Below are positions 39,967 through 47,963 of a DNA stretch of 64,000 nt, piece by piece. Positions within the stretch are counted from its first letter, which is position 1. Each line of letters starts with the position of its first letter. Below the pieces are notes generated by a model. The model did no database searches and had not been told where the DNA came from. It saw only the letters and a list, made by a program, of their open reading frames with translations. The DNA is from Pseudactinotalea sp. HY158 (lineage in GTDB: Bacteria; Actinomycetota; Actinomycetes; Actinomycetales; Beutenbergiaceae), in assembly GCF_009660225.1 (NCBI RefSeq), contig NZ_CP045920.1, positions 1,426,001 through 1,490,000 on the forward strand, given 5' to 3'. The translations under genes and the position numbers were made by a program.

Positions 39967-41433
39967 TTGACTATCACCGCCCACCAGGCGAACGCACCGC
40001 AGGTCGCCGTCAACGACATCGGCTCGGAGGAAGACTTCCTCGCCGCCGTCGACGCCACCATCAAGTACTTCAACGACGGCGACATCGTCGAAGGCACCAT
40101 CGTGAAGGTCGACCGCGACGAGGTGCTCCTCGACATCGGTTACAAGACCGAAGGCGTCATCCTCTCCCGCGAACTGTCCATCAAGCACGACGTCGACCCG
40201 GATGAGGTCGTCTCGGTGGGCGAGGTCGTCGAGGCCCTGGTTCTCCAGAAGGAGGACAAGGAGGGCCGCCTCCTCCTGTCCAAGAAGCGCGCGCAGTACG
40301 AGCGGGCCTGGGGCACGATCGAGAAGATCAAGGAAGAGGACGGCGTCGTCACCGGCACGGTCATCGAGGTCGTCAAGGGTGGCCTCATCCTCGACATCGG
40401 CCTGCGCGGCTTCCTCCCGGCATCGCTGGTGGAGATGCGCCGCGTGCGCGACCTGGCCCCGTACATCGGCCAGGAGATCGAGGCGAAGATCATCGAGCTC
40501 GACAAGAACCGCAACAACGTGGTCCTCTCCCGGCGGGCGTGGCTCGAGCAGACCCAGTCCGAGGTCCGCTCCGGCTTCCTCAAGACCCTCGCCAAGGGCC
40601 AGGTGCGCCCCGGTGTCGTCTCCTCGATCGTCAACTTCGGTGCGTTCGTGGACCTGGGCGGCGTCGACGGCCTCGTGCACGTCTCCGAGCTCTCCTGGAA
40701 GCACATCGACCACCCGAACGAGGTCGTCGAGGTGGGCCAGGAGGTCACCGTCGAGGTGCTCGACGTGGACTTCGACCGCGAGCGCGTCTCCCTGTCGCTC
40801 AAGGCCACCCAGGAAGACCCGTGGCAGGCGTTCGCCCGCACCCACGCGATCGGCCAGGTCGTTCCGGGCAAGGTCACCAAGCTCGTTCCGTTCGGTGCCT
40901 TCGTGCGCGTCGAGGACGGCATCGAGGGCCTCGTGCACATCTCCGAGCTGGCCCAGCGCCACGTCGAGCTGCCCGAGCAGGTGGTCAAGGTCGACGACGA
41001 GGTGTTCGTCAAGGTCATCGACATCGACCTCGAGCGTCGCCGCATCTCCCTCTCCCTCAAGCAGGCGAACGAGGGCGTGGACCCGGCCGGCGACGACTTC
41101 GACCCGTCGATGTACGGCATGGCCGCGGAGTACGACGAGAAGGGCGAGTACAAGTACCCCGAGGGCTTCGACCCCGAGACCCAGGAGTGGATCGAGGGCT
41201 ACGAGGCTCAGCGCGAGGCTTGGGAGGCGCAGTACGCGCAGGCCCACTCTCGCTGGGAGGCCCACAAGCAGCAGGTCGCCGCGGCGCTCGACGCCGACAC
41301 GACCGAGGTCAAGGGCGGCGGCGCCGCACCGGCCGAGGCCACGACCTACAGCTCGGCCACCCCGGAGGCCGCGGGCACCCTCGCGTCCGACGAGGCGCTC
41401 GCCGCGCTGCGTGAGAAGCTCACCGGCAACTGA
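39967..41433 (+). CDS. rpsA: Ribosomal protein S1
   Basis: The 488-residue protein has four S1 (OB-fold) domains at about residues 38-107, 125-195, 213-283 and 298-369, each with the GxVxxVxxFGAFVxL/ILDIG pattern. Then comes an acidic, Ala-rich tail with AEATTYSSATPEAAGT. It binds mRNA on the 30S subunit. The start is a TTG with GGAG 9 bp upstream; the following VAVNDIGSEEDFLAAVD is the standard actinobacterial start. The C-terminal KH-like addition of some relatives is absent. Confidence 0.97.
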   Translation: MTITAHQANAPQVAVNDIGSEEDFLAAVDATIKYFNDGDIVEGTIVKVDRDEVLLDIGYKTEGVILSRELSIKHDVDPDEVVSVGEVVEALVLQKEDKEGRLLLSKKRAQYERAWGTIEKIKEEDGVVTGTVIEVVKGGLILDIGLRGFLPASLVEMRRVRDLAPYIGQEIEAKIIELDKNRNNVVLSRRAWLEQTQSEVRSGFLKTLAKGQVRPGVVSSIVNFGAFVDLGGVDGLVHVSELSWKHIDHPNEVVEVGQEVTVEVLDVDFDRERVSLSLKATQEDPWQAFARTHAIGQVVPGKVTKLVPFGAFVRVEDGIEGLVHISELAQRHVELPEQVVKVDDEVFVKVIDIDLERRRISLSLKQANEGVDPAGDDFDPSMYGMAAEYDEKGEYKYPEGFDPETQEWIEGYEAQREAWEAQYAQAHSRWEAHKQQVAAALDADTTEVKGGGAAPAEATTYSSATPEAAGTLASDEALAALREKLTGN

Positions 41434-41462
41434 CGCACCCACGGCCGCACGTGCGACCGACG

Positions 41463-41491
41463 CAGCCCGTCACCCTCGTGGTGGCGGGCTG
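41463..41491 (+). terminator. Hairpin after rpsA
   Basis: CAGCCCG pairs with CGGGCTG, extended by CAC/GTG after a bulge, 30 bp after the rpsA stop. A T-containing but not T-rich tail follows. Confidence 0.65.
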
Positions 41492-41550
41492 TCGCCGTCT
41501 CCCCGCGAGCGCATTTAGGTGATGGCCGCGTGTCGTATATGGTGGACGGC

Positions 41551-42357
41551 GTGACTGTGACCCGTACGCGCACCCGCCATCCGTTCGCCATCCGCCACCT
41601 GACCGTCGAGGCGGTGACGCCGCTGACCGAGACGATGGTCCGGATCACCCTCACGGGCGACCTGTCGGGCTTCACGAGCACCGGTCCCGCCGATCATGTC
41701 AAGGTGTTCTTCCCCGACGGAGCCGGCGTACTCCGGGCGCCGCAGCTCGAGGGGGATCGGATCGTGCGCGACCCCGACGCCACGTACATTTCCCGGGACT
41801 ACACGCCGCTCAACTGGACCGAGACCTCGCTCGACCTCGACTTCGTGCTCCACGGCGACACCGGTCCCGCCTCCGCCTGGGCCGCACGCGCCGGGGCGGG
41901 GGACCCCCTCGTCGTCGCCGGACCCCGCGGTTCGAAGTCCGCACCCGAGGGGGCCGACTGGTGGCTCCTGTGCGCCGACGCCACGGCGCTGCCCTCGCTC
42001 GGACGCTGGCTCGCGGACGCCCCCGCGGGCCTGCCCGTGCGGGCCCTCGTGTTCGCCGACACCGACACCCTGGCCGACTACCCGCTGCCCGAGGGGGCGG
42101 ACGTCGACTGGGTGCTCACCACGGACGACCCCGAGCCCGTGGTGCGCGCCCTCGACCTCGACTCGAGTCCCGACTTCGCCGGCACCGGCTTCATCTGGGC
42201 CGCGGGGGAGGCGACCTCGCTCATCGGCGTGCGTCGCTACCTGCGGCGCGAGCTCGGACTGCCCGGCGGTCAGGTCGCCGTGGACGGCTACTGGCGCCGC
42301 GGCGAGGCCGACGCCGACCACCACGCCCCGATCGACCCGTCCGACCCGGAGGAGTAG
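41551..42357 (+). CDS. Siderophore-interacting (ferric-siderophore reductase) protein
   Basis: The 268-residue flavoprotein has VRITLTGDLSGF and SRDYTPLNW (FAD-binding, RxYT pattern), then the SIP C-terminal NAD(P)-like domain with WWLLCADATALPSLGRWL and IWAAGEATSLIGVRRYL. It reduces ferric siderophores to free iron inside the cell. Starts at GTG 41530, ATG 41539 and GTG 41551 are possible; GGTGGA favours the last. TTTAGGT at 41514-41520 matches half of an IdeR/DtxR box, too little to call. Confidence 0.88.
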   Translation: MTVTRTRTRHPFAIRHLTVEAVTPLTETMVRITLTGDLSGFTSTGPADHVKVFFPDGAGVLRAPQLEGDRIVRDPDATYISRDYTPLNWTETSLDLDFVLHGDTGPASAWAARAGAGDPLVVAGPRGSKSAPEGADWWLLCADATALPSLGRWLADAPAGLPVRALVFADTDTLADYPLPEGADVDWVLTTDDPEPVVRALDLDSSPDFAGTGFIWAAGEATSLIGVRRYLRRELGLPGGQVAVDGYWRRGEADADHHAPIDPSDPEE

Positions 42358-42361
42358 ACCC

Positions 42362-42383
42362 TAGGGCTGTCGGTTCAGCCCTA
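42362..42383 (+). terminator. 7-bp stem-loop between SIP gene and ptsP
   Basis: TAGGGCT pairs with AGCCCTA around an 8-nt loop. It starts 5 bp after the stop of the SIP gene and ends 11 bp before ptsP, so it may terminate or attenuate read-through. Confidence 0.55.
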
Positions 42384-42393
42384 CAGTGGGTCC

Positions 42394-44064
42394 ATGGACA
42401 GTTCGCGGCTCCTCCTTCGCGGTACCCCCGTCGTCCCCGGGGCCGGCTACGGCCCGGCCGTGCGCCCGATGCCGCGGCCCGATCCCGCGGTGGCCATGTC
42501 GGCGGCGCCGAGCGATCCCGAGACCGAGCTCGACCGGCTCGAGCGGGCGGTCACGGCGGTGGCCGACCGCCTGAACGAGCGCGCCGGTCACGTCTCCGGC
42601 GCGGCGGCCGACGTGCTGCGCACCGGGGCCGTGATGGCGGACGACCCGGGACTGCGGTCGGTCGCGAAGAAGGCGATCCGGGAGGGGCGCTCGGCCTGCC
42701 AGGCGCTGTGGAGTGCCGCCGCGGAGTTCACGTCCGCGTTCGAGGCCGCCGGCGGGCTCATGGCCGAGCGCGTGACCGACCTCGAGGACATCCGCGACCG
42801 GGTCGCGGCCGAACTCCTCGGCCTGCCCGAGCCGGGCGTGCCGGTGCCCGAGGCCCCGTCCGTGCTGCTGGCCGCCGATCTGGCCCCGGCGGATGCCGCG
42901 CTCCTCGATCCCGAACTCATCACCGCGATCGCCGTGCGGCTCGGGGGACCGACGAGTCACACCGCGATCATCGCGCGTCAGCTGGGGATCCCGTGCGTCG
43001 TCGGAGTCCACAGGCTCGACGAGACCGCCGACGACCACCTCATCCTCGTCGACGGAACGGCGGGTACCGTCACCGTCGATCCCGAGCCGCAGTCCGCCCG
43101 GGACCGGGTGGCCGAGGCACGCGAGCAGGCGGCCACGGCCGCCGCGTGGCGGGGCGAGGGGGCGACGTCGGACGGTCACGGCGTCGACCTGCTCGCGAAC
43201 GTGCAGGACGGCGCCGGAGCCCGGGCCGCGGCCCAGGGCGTGGCCGTGGGCGTCGGCCTCATGCGCACCGAGCTCGCCTTCATGGCCTCGGCCACGGAGC
43301 CGAGCAGCGACCATCAGGCCCACGTCTACGGCGACGTGCTCCGGGCGTTCCCCGACGCGAAGGTGATCATCCGCACCCTGGACGCCGGCTCCGACAAGCC
43401 CCTGCCGTTCATCGAGTTCGAGGACGAGTCCAACCCCGCCCTCGGCGTCCGTGGCCTGCGGATCGCGGCCGACGATCCCGGCATCCTCGACCGCCAGCTC
43501 GACGCGATCGCCGCCGCCGCGCGGGCCGTCGGGGCCGCGGTCGATCCCTGGGTCATGGCACCGATGGTCGCCACCGTCGCCGAGGCGCGGTTCTTCGCCG
43601 AACGCGCCCGGGCGCGGGGCCTCGTGCCCGGGGTCATGATCGAGGTGCCGGCCGCCGCACTGCTCGCCGAGTCGATCCTCGCCGAGGTGGACTTCGTCTC
43701 GATCGGCACGAACGACCTGTCCCAGTACACGATGGCGGCCGACCGACTCTCCCCGGCGCTGGCGAGCCTGTGCGATCCGTGGCAGCCGGCCGTGCTCGCC
43801 CTGATCGACCGGGTCGCCCAGGCGGGCAGGGCCACCGGGAAGCGGGTCGGCGTGTGCGGGGAGGCCGCCGCGGACCCGCTGCTCGCCTGCGTGCTCGTGG
43901 GGATGGGGGTCTCCTCACTCTCCGCGGCGCCGATCGCCCTACCGGCCGTCGGGGCCCGGCTGGCCGGGGCGACCCTGGCCGACTGCGAACGGGCCGCCGC
44001 GGCCGCGCTCGCCACCACCGACTCGCGGGAGGCGAGGGAGGCCGCCGCCGGGGCGCTCGCGTGA
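42394..44064 (+). CDS. ptsP: PTS enzyme I (phosphoenolpyruvate-protein phosphotransferase)
   Basis: The 556-residue protein has the phosphorylated His in GGPTSHTAIIARQLGIP, the PEP-binding VGLMRTELAFM and IIRTLDAGSDKP, the signature SIGTNDLSQYTMAADR and the catalytic Cys in VGVCGEAAAD. It moves phosphate from PEP to HPr. No HPr or enzyme II gene is near, so the rest of the PTS is elsewhere. The stop overlaps the coaE start by 4 bp. The short N-terminus (about 15 residues before the swivelling domain) is normal for actinobacteria. Confidence 0.95.
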   Translation: MDSSRLLLRGTPVVPGAGYGPAVRPMPRPDPAVAMSAAPSDPETELDRLERAVTAVADRLNERAGHVSGAAADVLRTGAVMADDPGLRSVAKKAIREGRSACQALWSAAAEFTSAFEAAGGLMAERVTDLEDIRDRVAAELLGLPEPGVPVPEAPSVLLAADLAPADAALLDPELITAIAVRLGGPTSHTAIIARQLGIPCVVGVHRLDETADDHLILVDGTAGTVTVDPEPQSARDRVAEAREQAATAAAWRGEGATSDGHGVDLLANVQDGAGARAAAQGVAVGVGLMRTELAFMASATEPSSDHQAHVYGDVLRAFPDAKVIIRTLDAGSDKPLPFIEFEDESNPALGVRGLRIAADDPGILDRQLDAIAAAARAVGAAVDPWVMAPMVATVAEARFFAERARARGLVPGVMIEVPAAALLAESILAEVDFVSIGTNDLSQYTMAADRLSPALASLCDPWQPAVLALIDRVAQAGRATGKRVGVCGEAAADPLLACVLVGMGVSSLSAAPIALPAVGARLAGATLADCERAAAAALATTDSREAREAAAGALA

Positions 44065-44720
44065 TCCGGATCGGCCTCACGGGCGGCATCGGAGCGGGCA
44101 AGTCCACCGCGGCCCGCCACTTCGCCCGCCTCGGGGCGCACCTGATCGACGCCGACGTGCTTGCCCGGGAGGTGCTCGATCCCGGCACACCGGGCCTGGC
44201 CGCCGTCGTGGATCGCTTCGGACCCGGCGTGCTCGCCCCGGCCGAGCCCGGTGACGATCGCGGCGATGCCGGTGGTCCCGACCGGCTCGACCGGCTCGAC
44301 CGGCCGAGGCTGGCGGCGATCGTGTTCGACGACGCCGCGGCACTCGCGGACCTCAATTCCATCGTCCACCCGCTCGTGCATCGGCGGACCCGGGAGGAGC
44401 TCGACCGGATCGCGCGCGCGGAGCCGGACGCGGTGGTCGTCCACGACATCCCGCTGCTCTACGAGGCGGGCCTGGCGGGCCAGATGGATCTCGTGGTCGT
44501 CGTGAGCGCCGAGCCCCAGGTGCGGGTCGAGCGCGCGGTCGCGCGGGGGATGGACGCCGCGGACGTGCGCCGCCGCATCGCCGGGCAGGCGGACGACGCA
44601 CGGCGCGAGTCGATCGCCGACGTCGTGCTGCGCAACGACGGCGCCGAGGCCGACCTGGCCGAGCAGGTCCGGGCGGTCTGGCGCGAGCGCGTGCTGCCGC
44701 TGCTCGCTGCCCGGGCATAA
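44061..44720 (+). CDS. coaE: Dephospho-CoA kinase
   Basis: The 219-residue kinase has P-loop GLTGGIGAGKST, LIDADVLAREV and VVVHDIPLLYEAG, and the lid Arg in VRRRIAGQAD. It completes CoA synthesis. The GTG start overlaps the ptsP stop. The segment around residues 65-80 (GDDRGDAGGPDRLDRLDR) is an insert with a 9-bp repeat not usual in the family. In actinobacteria coaE usually lies just before uvrB; here a VOC gene, an IS copy and an esterase gene separate them. Confidence 0.95.
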   Translation: MIRIGLTGGIGAGKSTAARHFARLGAHLIDADVLAREVLDPGTPGLAAVVDRFGPGVLAPAEPGDDRGDAGGPDRLDRLDRPRLAAIVFDDAAALADLNSIVHPLVHRRTREELDRIARAEPDAVVVHDIPLLYEAGLAGQMDLVVVVSAEPQVRVERAVARGMDAADVRRRIAGQADDARRESIADVVLRNDGAEADLAEQVRAVWRERVLPLLAARA

Positions 44721-44729
44721 CCTGTCCGG

Positions 44730-45161
44730 ATGGATCAGCGACTGCACTTCCTCACGATTGCGACGCCCGATCTCGACGCGGCGCGCGGCTTCTATCGCGA
44801 TGGTCTGGGATGGACGCCCACGATGGACGTGCCGGGGGAGATCATCTTCTTCCAGATCGCACCCGGCCTCCTGCTCGGACTGTTCGACGCCGAGAAGTTC
44901 GCCGCCGACCTTCCCCCCGGTCACTCGACCGCGGGCGTCGCGGGCATCACCCTGGCGCACAACGTGCCGGACCGTGAGAGTGTCGCTACCACGCTCGCAG
45001 CCATCGAGAGGGCCGGTGGCACGATCATCCAGCCTGCTCAGGAGGGTGCCTTCGGTGGCGTCTTCCATGGTCACGCGACCGATCCCAACGGCATCATCTG
45101 GGAGATCGCATACAACCCCGGCTGGCGCATCGAGGCGGACGGGACCGTGGTGCTCCAATAG
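44730..45161 (+). CDS. VOC-family (glyoxalase/bleomycin resistance-like) protein
   Basis: The 143-residue protein is a pair of beta-alpha-beta-beta-beta units: [23 protein letters not shown] at the start and [18 protein letters not shown] at the end, typical for VOC dioxygenase/antibiotic-binding folds. Metal ligands His6 and Glu near the end are in place. Substrate unknown. The IS element lies 22 bp after its stop, counting from the left end of the element. Confidence 0.85.
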   Translation: MDQRLHFLTIATPDLDAARGFYRDGLGWTPTMDVPGEIIFFQIAPGLLLGLFDAEKFAADLPPGHSTAGVAGITLAHNVPDRESVATTLAAIERAGGTIIQPAQEGAFGGVFHGHATDPNGIIWEIAYNPGWRIEADGTVVLQ

Positions 45162-45175
45162 GACGGCGCCACTCG

Positions 45176-45183
45176 GGGATTGA
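45176..45183. repeat. Target-site duplication GGGATTGA, left
   Basis: The same 8 bases stand directly after the right end of IS copy 1 (47099-47106), so the insertion is recent enough to leave an intact duplication. Confidence 0.9.
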
Positions 45184-45275
45184 GGGTGTGAGTCGTGGAC
45201 GTGTCGCTGATGGGTTTGTGCTGGTCAGCCTCTACTCTGATTGTGGATAGCATAATCAGCATTGGAGGGTGTGTG

Positions 45276-45713
45276 ATGGACAAGGACTACTCGACGATGG
45301 CGGTGGGCGAGCTCGAGGAGCTGCGTTCGCTGGTGCTGGACCGTATGGCCGCGGTTCCGCAGTTCCGGCGTGGGTCGTTGCAGGTGGGCTATCGCAAGTG
45401 CGGGCGGGCGACGTGTCGGTGTGCTCGTCCCGGCGAGCAGGGTCATGGCCCGCGGGGGTTGTGGACTCGGACGGCCAAGGGGCCGGGTGGCTCGCGCGGG
45501 CAGTACATCCCGGTCGATCAGGTCGACCAGGTCCGCGCCGAGCTGGACAATTACGCCCAGTTCGAGGATCTGGTGGCCGATTACGTGGAGATCAACGAGG
45601 CGCTGTGCAAGGCGCGGGTGAGGCCACCAGGGCGACGTGGGAACGTCGTCCCCGCTGGCTCTGGCGGGGAAAAAGGGGGGCCTGGGACCGGGACGGCCTC
45701 GCGGAGAGTCTGA
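45276..45713 (+). CDS. IS copy 1 upstream ORF (DUF6788-like)
   Basis: The 145-residue product from the ATG after GGAGGG has VGYRKCGRATCRCA, a Cys cluster (CGxxxCxC), and ends in Arg/Gly-rich sequence. Such proteins precede ISKra4 transposase frames. The frame continues past an A5G6 run where a -1 slip would join the larger ORF, and stops soon after. Alone it could regulate or bind ends of the element. Confidence 0.8.
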   Translation: MDKDYSTMAVGELEELRSLVLDRMAAVPQFRRGSLQVGYRKCGRATCRCARPGEQGHGPRGLWTRTAKGPGGSRGQYIPVDQVDQVRAELDNYAQFEDLVADYVEINEALCKARVRPPGRRGNVVPAGSGGEKGGPGTGTASRRV

Positions 45714-47089
45714 GCGCGCTGGCCGAGGGGGTCGCTGAGTTGGCCGCGGCCGAGGCCCGTCGGCTGGTACTTGCCACGGCCGAGCTCGCCGAGCACGGCG
45801 AGGCGAGTGTCTTGGAAGCGATCGAGCGCGCGGCTCAGCAATCGGCCGCGACGATCGGGCTGGCCGCCGTGGCCGGGATCATGGACTGGGCCGGCCAACA
45901 CAGCCCGGCCCGCATGTCCTGCCCCGACGGTGAGCACGCCGCGCGGCTGGTGGCCCGGCGTACCAAGACGATCCGCACCCTGCTCGGGAGCGTGGAGATC
46001 ACCCGCGGCTACTACCACTGCGGCGCGTGTCGAGCCGGATTCGCGCCGCTGGATACCCGCCTGGGAGTCCAGGGAACCGGCCTGTCACCGGGACTGGCGC
46101 GGGCGTGCGCACTGGCCGGGTCCGAGATGCCCTACGCCAAGGGCTTCGAGCTCATCACCGCCGTCACCGGCCTCGACCTGGCCTCCACCTCGACCCTGGC
46201 GCGCACGACCCGCGCCCAGGGCGCCCGGGCCCGAGAAGTCATCGACGCCGAGCAGAACGCCGCCATGACCTCACCCCGCCCGATCCCCGCCGCCGTAGAT
46301 GAGGCGGGAATGGGGCTGTGCTACATCGTCATGGACGGAACCGGGGCCCCCATGCTGCCCCGCGAGACCACTGGCCGCCACGGGAAGACCCCCGGCACCA
46401 GAGCCGGGACCAGGGAAGTGAAGATCGGCTGCTTCTTCACCCAATCCGGGTGTGACCCACTCACCGGCGACCCCGTCCAGGACCCCGGCACGGCGAGCTA
46501 CATCTCCACCTTCGAACCCGCGGCCGGGTTCGGCGCCCAGGCCAAGGCCGAATACCTGCGCCGAGGATTCGACCAGATCCGCCAACCCGTCGTCCTGGGC
46601 GATGGCGCCAAATGGATCTGGAACATCGCCGACCAGCACTTCACCACCGCCACCCAGATCGTGGACTACTTCCACGCCCGCGAACACCTCGCAGACCTGA
46701 CCAAGCTCCTCACCCCCGTCCTGACCGACCCGACCACCTTCACCCGCGACCTCATCGATCAACTCGACCTGGGCAACACCGCCGCAATCGCCACCGCCAT
46801 CGACCAGCTCGACCTCCCCGCCAAGGCGCCCGACCTGGCCAGACCCGCAGCGACCGAGACCGGCTACTTCACCAGCAATCACCACCGCATGCAATACGCC
46901 GACTTCCGCGCAGCCGGCTACTACATCGGCTCCGGCCCGGTCGAATCCGCCTGCAACACCATCGTCAAACAACGCTCCAAACGAGCCGGCATGCACTGGA
47001 CCATCGCCGGCCTCGCCCCCGTCCTAGCCCTACGCACCCTGCACCAGTCCAACCGAGACCAAGAACTCTGGCCCGCAACACAAACCTGA
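45668..47089 (+). CDS. IS copy 1 transposase, downstream frame
   Basis: In the -1 frame after the A5G6 run, about 473 codons encode a DDE transposase: YIVMDGTGAPM (first Asp), LGDGAKWIWNIADQHF (second Asp) and GSGPVESACNTIVKQRSKRAGMHW (Glu), with the Cys pair YYHCGACRAGF near the front. No good start codon with a ribosome site lies in this frame, so it is probably made by frameshifting from the upstream ORF. The frame is also open upstream but overlaps that ORF. Confidence 0.88.
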   Translation, partial: GKRGAWDRDGLAESLSALAEGVAELAAAEARRLVLATAELAEHGEASVLEAIERAAQQSAATIGLAAVAGIMDWAGQHSPARMSCPDGEHAARLVARRTKTIRTLLGSVEITRGYYHCGACRAGFAPLDTRLGVQGTGLSPGLARACALAGSEMPYAKGFELITAVTGLDLASTSTLARTTRAQGARAREVIDAEQNAAMTSPRPIPAAVDEAGMGLCYIVMDGTGAPMLPRETTGRHGKTPGTRAGTREVKIGCFFTQSGCDPLTGDPVQDPGTASYISTFEPAAGFGAQAKAEYLRRGFDQIRQPVVLGDGAKWIWNIADQHFTTATQIVDYFHAREHLADLTKLLTPVLTDPTTFTRDLIDQLDLGNTAAIATAIDQLDLPAKAPDLARPAATETGYFTSNHHRMQYADFRAAGYYIGSGPVESACNTIVKQRSKRAGMHWTIAGLAPVLALRTLHQSNRDQELWPATQT

Positions 47090-47098
47090 CGCACACCC

Positions 47099-47106
47099 GG
47101 GATTGA
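47099..47106. repeat. Target-site duplication GGGATTGA, right
   Basis: Matches 45176-45183 exactly, flush with the right end of IS copy 1. Confidence 0.9.
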
Positions 47107-47197
47107 CCTGCTCGTGTCGGCCCGCGGTGGTCGAATCAGTCCGACCGGGAACGATGGCGCGCTGCCTCGCCCGTCGTTCGGCCGTCCTCCGGTTCGA

Positions 47198-47869
47198 TCA
47201 TGGTTCGATCACGGGTCCCACCCCGTCGAGCACGCCGGCGAGGAACTCGGCGACGTCGTCGAGTTCCGCCGCGGAGATCGAATGGCCCACCGCGTACCGG
47301 TGCTCGCGCAGGTCCACGTGCCCGGAGAGGAAGTCCCGGGTGCGGTCGAAGGCGGCCCCCGGCACGATCGGATCGGCCGGGTCGTACCCCCAGAACAACG
47401 GCGGGCGCAACTGCGCGAGGCGGGCGTCGCCGTCCACACTCCCCGGAACGGAGAAGCCCGAGAGCACGACGGCCGCCGCGAACGCCGCGGGAGCGCGTCG
47501 GAGGAGATGCGCGGCCATCGCGCCGCCCTGGGAGAAGCCGAGGAGCACGACCGGGCCGGGGGCGTGCTCGGCGCGGACGGTCTCGAGCCAGGCGAGGACG
47601 CCGGCGGTGGCGGCGTCGGCGTCGGCGAGCGTCGGCGTGCCCGGATCGGCGGTGATGGGGAACCAGGCGTGGCCACCGCGGCCCAGGGGCAGCGGCGCAC
47701 GCAGGGCGGCGACCGCGAATTCTGGCGGCAGCTGGGCCGCGAGCGGGAGGAGATCGCGTTCGTTCGCGCCGTAACCGTGCATGAGCACGAGCAGGGGCCG
47801 GCCCGTGGGCCGGAACGTGGTCCACACGGTGGCGGAATCGTCGATCGGGAGGATCTCGGGTCGGTCCAT
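47198..47869 (-). CDS. Phospholipase/carboxylesterase-type alpha/beta hydrolase
   Basis: The 223-residue protein has LLVLMHGYGANERDLLPLA (oxyanion), LLGFSQGGAMAAHLL (nucleophile Ser), WGYDPADPIVP (Asp) and AVGHSISAAEL (His), the pattern of the YpfH/acyl-protein thioesterase group. Substrate unknown. The ATG is preferred over a GTG 18 bp upstream. It is divergent from uvrB across 94 bp holding a short repeat. Confidence 0.88.
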   Translation of the reverse strand: MDRPEILPIDDSATVWTTFRPTGRPLLVLMHGYGANERDLLPLAAQLPPEFAVAALRAPLPLGRGGHAWFPITADPGTPTLADADAATAGVLAWLETVRAEHAPGPVVLLGFSQGGAMAAHLLRRAPAAFAAAVVLSGFSVPGSVDGDARLAQLRPPLFWGYDPADPIVPGAAFDRTRDFLSGHVDLREHRYAVGHSISAAELDDVAEFLAGVLDGVGPVIEP

Positions 47870-47886
47870 GGCACCAGTCTGCTGCA

Positions 47887-47920
47887 CGCGGACTCACGCG
47901 GACTCACGCGGACTCACGCG
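47887..47920. repeat. Three 10-bp tandem repeats (CGCGGACTCA) between esterase and uvrB
   Basis: Three perfect units and a partial fourth stand in the divergent region. They lie upstream of the uvrB promoter region (TAGGTT near 47953 could be a -10). No SOS box is visible. Confidence 0.8.
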
Positions 47921-47963
47921 AACACGGTGGAGGTCTGTCGGCGCCGCGGCGTAGGTTGGTGCC

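Larger units (their letters stand above)
45184..47098 (+). mobile_element. ISKra4-type insertion sequence, copy 1
   Basis: The element is 1,915 bp and bounded by short inverted ends, GGGTGTGAG on the left and CGCACACCC on the right, with an 8-bp target duplication outside. It encodes a two-frame transposase. A second copy of the same length, with identical encoded proteins, lies in opposite orientation at 50613-52527. A dyad CTGATT-N11-AATCAG (45237-45259) lies before the first ORF and may bind the transposase. Family assignment comes from the DDE motifs and the two-ORF layout. Confidence 0.92.

Noticed and set aside
41514-41532. IdeR/DtxR iron box before the siderophore-interacting gene
   Set aside because: Only the half-site TTAGGT is present; the other half does not match.
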